NCBI RefSeq assembly: GCF_034932105.1
Contig: NZ_JAYGIG010000010.1
Location: 1 to 64,000 of the forward strand
DNA length: 64,000 nt
Reading direction: 5' to 3'
Origin: Leptothoe sp034932105
Lineage (GTDB): Bacteria > Cyanobacteriota > Cyanobacteriia > Phormidesmidales > Phormidesmidaceae
The notes beneath the pieces were generated by a model. The model saw only the letters and a list, made by a program, of their open reading frames with translations, was not told where the DNA came from and did no database searches. The position numbers were made by a program, and so were the translations under genes. Positions 61,509-64,000 of this stretch are shown here, one piece after another. The number at the start of each line of letters is the position of its first letter. Position 1 is the stretch's first letter.

Positions 61509-61561
61509 GCAATCCATAAAAAAGGCGCACTCCCAAGGAGTGCGCCTTTTTTATGGATTGC
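61509..61561. terminator. very long perfect bidirectional terminator
   Basis: A 25-bp perfect stem runs from GCAATCCATAAAAAAGGCGC (61509) to GCGCCTTTTTTATGGATTGC (61561) with loop CAA. It serves the convergent genes on both sides. Confidence 0.95.
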
Positions 61562-61613
61562 CCCTAATAGAATGGCTCTTTTTCAATTGGGGTTAAGGAT
61601 TGCGGATTGGGTA

Positions 61614-62390
61614 TTACTCTACTCCGTCTGTTTTCGGGGGGATTAACTCTAGGGTTCTGATGTCCGTTGGCAGATAGCTTAAGGATTCAGTAATTGAGAT
61701 CGCTTCTTTGACCGAAATGTTGCTACAGTCTCCCTGTCCATAGTCCTGACTATTAATTAAGCCGGCCCCCACCAATCGATAAAACCCATCTTCCCCAGCT
61801 AACCAATCGGTAAAGAAATCGCTCTCCGGCAGTTCTCCTGCACCACCGTTGGGAAATTTGCCATGGTATAGGCTGTAGCCTGCCCCAAAGAGCACCGTGT
61901 CCACGGGGACTTGATTTTCTAGGGAAATATCGTCAGTGCCATTGGCGGTGTATTCAATGGCAAAACAACGATTTTTCTCGTCCCGATAGACCAGCCAATA
62001 ATAGGCCCCTCCGCCGGTTTCCTCGGCAGCGGTTCCGACCCCATAGTTAGCCAGGGTCATGGTGGGGGGCAAATAGGTGGGAATGGCAATGTCAATGTTT
62101 AGGGAGACCAGCTGGTTTGTGGCTTCCGGGGGGAGTTGGGCGAGGTAGGAATTGGGTGGTGGCGGTGGCGGGGCACTGCCTAGCGGACTGCTGGGGGCAC
62201 TGCTGCCCTCAGCAGGGGCGGGTATGGTTGGCTCAGCGGGTATGTCTGGGGAGGGGGCTCGGCAGCTGATCAGGGTGGTGAGCAGCAGACTACTGACTAC
62301 CCAGCTTTGACGACTAATTTTGGGGCTTTGACGGTGGCTTTTGCGGTGACTGTCCCATGTGACGGGGGGGAGTCCCTGGGGGAGTGGCAT
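61614..62390 (-). CDS. predicted lipoprotein of unknown function
   Basis: From Met20 of the frame (62390) the protein has a basic N-terminus, a hydrophobic stretch (WVVSSLLLTTLISC) and a lipobox ending in Cys. A Pro/Ala/Ser-rich spacer of about 40 residues follows. The mature domain of about 170 residues contains VSLNIDIAIPTYLPPTMTLA, GGGAYYWLVYRDEKNRCFAI and LFGAGYSLYHGKFPNGGAGE. It should sit on the periplasmic side of a membrane. No family is recognised. It follows the cupin gene by 53 bp. Confidence 0.7.
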   Translation of the reverse strand: MPLPQGLPPVTWDSHRKSHRQSPKISRQSWVVSSLLLTTLISCRAPSPDIPAEPTIPAPAEGSSAPSSPLGSAPPPPPPNSYLAQLPPEATNQLVSLNIDIAIPTYLPPTMTLANYGVGTAAEETGGGAYYWLVYRDEKNRCFAIEYTANGTDDISLENQVPVDTVLFGAGYSLYHGKFPNGGAGELPESDFFTDWLAGEDGFYRLVGAGLINSQDYGQGDCSNISVKEAISITESLSYLPTDIRTLELIPPKTDGVE

Positions 62391-62443
62391 GGTGGTTGAG
62401 CTTGTCTGGTGGGGGTTTGCCTGGGCCTGTGGGGGGTAAGTTT

Positions 62444-62911
62444 TCAATAGGGCTGACCACTACGATGGGTAAACTGATGCCCTCCTTCTGGTTTGGGCAT
62501 GGCCAGCAGGTCATGATCAGGGTATTCAGCCCGGTCGCCTCGGGTGCGATCGCCAATTTCTAAGTAGGTTGAGATCGCACCCGACCGATTGATCAAATGA
62601 TGACCATCGGCCACTCCAGCGGGGAATCCTGCCATCATTCCAGGTGTAAGTAAGGTTTCTCCCTCATTGGTGACCAAGACCAGTTGCCCCGAGACCACAT
62701 AGATAAACTCATCCTGGTGGCTATGCCAGTGGCGCAGAGCCGATTGGGCTCCGGGAGCTAACCTGGTCAAATTGACCCCAAAGTTAGTCAGTCCGGCCAC
62801 ATTGCCTACCCGCTGACGCGATCGTCCAGCCACTGCCGCTCTAAAGAGCTCGGGATACCCAGTACCCTGGGTAACGGGCACCGTAGAAAGATCGATCACC
62901 ATGGGGATCAC
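62444..62911 (-). CDS. cupin-domain protein
   Basis: The 155-residue protein is a single small cupin with the metal-binding motif RHWHSHQDEFIYVVSGQLVL (His, His and Glu ligands). The second motif GFPAGVADGHHLINRSGAI supplies another His. Cupins of this kind bind iron, manganese or zinc and range from isomerases to dioxygenases and storage-like proteins. The substrate is not predictable. The start may be Met1 or Met4. It lies between the lipoprotein gene and the glyoxalase-like gene on the same strand. Confidence 0.88.
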   Translation of the reverse strand: MIPMVIDLSTVPVTQGTGYPELFRAAVAGRSRQRVGNVAGLTNFGVNLTRLAPGAQSALRHWHSHQDEFIYVVSGQLVLVTNEGETLLTPGMMAGFPAGVADGHHLINRSGAISTYLEIGDRTRGDRAEYPDHDLLAMPKPEGGHQFTHRSGQPY

Positions 62912-62950
62912 ACCTAAACCAAATTAAAACTAAGTTAAATATGCTACTGG

Positions 62951-63535
62951 CTAGTCACCCACCTCAGCCATCTCAATTACTTCGCCGTCATAGTTCTTGA
63001 CTAAAAAGTTTAATGGCCGTTCGCGACGAATTTTATGGCGTACTCCGTTGGCTTGCACCTGCAGTAAGAGCAGCTCCAGGCAGTCTCGATCAAAGCAAAC
63101 ATGGCGTTGCCGATCCTGATGCCCCCGGCTAGCTCCGGCAATCACATGGAGCTGGGTATTTTTCTTGAGCTGATACCAGAGGCCATCCGGGCTGCCAGCG
63201 CTGGGAGTGGCCGGGCGTGACAAGGTGCCCATGCCCATCATCGGCTCCATACCCATGCCTGCCCCCATGGTTTGCTCATAGTTGTAATAGTAGTGGAGAG
63301 GAACATCGGCCGCTGATAGATCCAGCATCCCCTCATAAAACTGGCGGGCCAGCTCTAAATCTGAGACCATCACCGTGTGCACCTTGGGGGCGCTGGTCAA
63401 AAACACCCACATGGCACCCGCATAGGCCACCAGTAACATCACCATGATGCCTTGGGTGGAAACCAGGCTATCGAGGGGGAGTCCCTGCCAGATGGAAGCC
63501 AGGTGGGGTGAAGAAACGGTGGGGTAAAAAATCAT
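62951..63535 (-). CDS. VOC (glyoxalase-like) superfamily protein with an N-terminal membrane helix
   Basis: The 194-residue protein has a hydrophobic segment at about 30-48 (MVMLLVAYAGAMWVFLTSA) and then a VOC-type domain: VHTVMVSDLELARQFYEGML, a Met/Gly-rich loop (MGAGMGMEPMMGMG), LWYQLKKNTQLHVIAG, HVCFDRDCLELLLLQVQANG and the end LNFLVKNYDGEVIEMAEVGD with the Glu of the metal site. The membrane anchor is unusual for the family. It begins a three-gene run with the cupin and lipoprotein genes, with gaps of 39 and 53 bp. Confidence 0.8.
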   Translation of the reverse strand: MIFYPTVSSPHLASIWQGLPLDSLVSTQGIMVMLLVAYAGAMWVFLTSAPKVHTVMVSDLELARQFYEGMLDLSAADVPLHYYYNYEQTMGAGMGMEPMMGMGTLSRPATPSAGSPDGLWYQLKKNTQLHVIAGASRGHQDRQRHVCFDRDCLELLLLQVQANGVRHKIRRERPLNFLVKNYDGEVIEMAEVGD

Positions 63536-63602
63536 GGGTGTCTTGGGGAAAACGATGCCCTTGGCCGCAGACCAGGGAGAACAGACCAGTCAGGTGGATC
63601 AG

Positions 63603-63705
63603 TTTGTGGGTTTACAATTTGTGGGTTTATCTGATGGACCCATTAGTTTGGCTTGACCCATCAGATAGGTCCAGTCATAAATCCACTCAGATAGACCCAT
63701 CAGAT
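63603..63705. repeat. nested direct and inverted repeats in the final intergenic stretch
   Basis: TTTGTGGGTTTA occurs at 63603-63614 and 63618-63629. TATCTGATGG (63629-63638) is inverted at 63658-63667, and GACCCATCAGAT repeats directly at 63655 and 63694. The rest of 63536-64000 has no gene that I can support. Confidence 0.7.
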
Positions 63706-64000
63706 TATATTTGGAACCAGGGTGGAGGCCCAGGGAGTCCCAGGGGGCTAGTTACAACTGGTTACATAAAAACAGGGTGGCTAGCAGTCTGGCTGCCCCT
63801 AGTGTATCAAGGGGAAAACCACCTGGCAGGTAGGGCCTTGCCGGGTTAACCGATCCATTCCCGTGGGGTTGCCATGGCTATTTCACCCTCCCGGGTAGCC
63901 GTAATGGACCAATTCCCAGCTTGAATTTCCCCCTAATCTTTAAGATTCGATGGATCCTGGGTATAGTAGTGGCTATTTATACGGTAGTCTCAATCTGGTG

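Overview
This window is a piece of a cyanobacterial chromosome. The evidence is direct: HIP1 octamers (GCGATCGC) occur throughout, and there are genes for a photosystem II subunit (psb30), a membrane-anchored phycobilisome linker (cpcL), ycf65/PSRP-3, hemL (five-carbon chlorophyll pathway), ispD and the atpD-atpC pair. Several families are restricted to cyanobacteria (DUF3370, DUF3685, Npun_F0813-like, EbsA). An HpsE-like glycosyltransferase hints at a filamentous, possibly Leptolyngbya-like organism; that is inference.

Region 1-7.6 kb is accessory. It opens with the 3' end of a group II intron, then a minus-strand immunity block: a type II Thoeris pair (TIR ThsB and membrane/macro-domain ThsA), a two-helix membrane protein, a caspase fused to a GUN4 domain, and its small EACC1-like partner. 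An attC-like recombination site lies just after the caspase stop codon. A truncated integron integrase lies on the other side, pointing away, which is the layout of an integron. The block therefore looks like a decayed chromosomal integron that carries immune genes. It is followed by a secreted repeat protein and about 1 kb without genes.

Region 7.6-20 kb mixes housekeeping genes (cysteine desulfurase, prfC, ffh), an orphan DNA methyltransferase, an Uma2 pseudogene, hpsE, and a small element remnant bounded by a 59-bp duplication of the 3' part of tRNA-Arg(TCT).

Region 20-34 kb holds conserved cyanobacterial proteins, a likely NAD-related cluster (NrtR-like regulator, ADP-ribosylglycohydrolase, nicotinamidase-like enzyme, with a palindrome in the divergent promoter), the TIGR01548 phosphatase, ycf65 and atpD-atpC. 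Region 34-43.4 kb has a two-partner-secretion-type exoprotein, CIRCE-groES-groL, a helical-repeat membrane protein paired with a response-regulator/DUF3685 protein, and cpcL.

Region 43.4-64 kb is core: nurA-like, hisIE, hemL, a HEAT protein, a sodium:solute symporter, yajQ, a DRTGG protein, ebsA, a glucolipid synthase (mgdA-like), two half-size manganese exporters, psb30, ispD and a GT9 enzyme. It carries a 57-bp tandem repeat and two inverted copies of a MITE-like repeat. Strong hairpin terminators separate most units.
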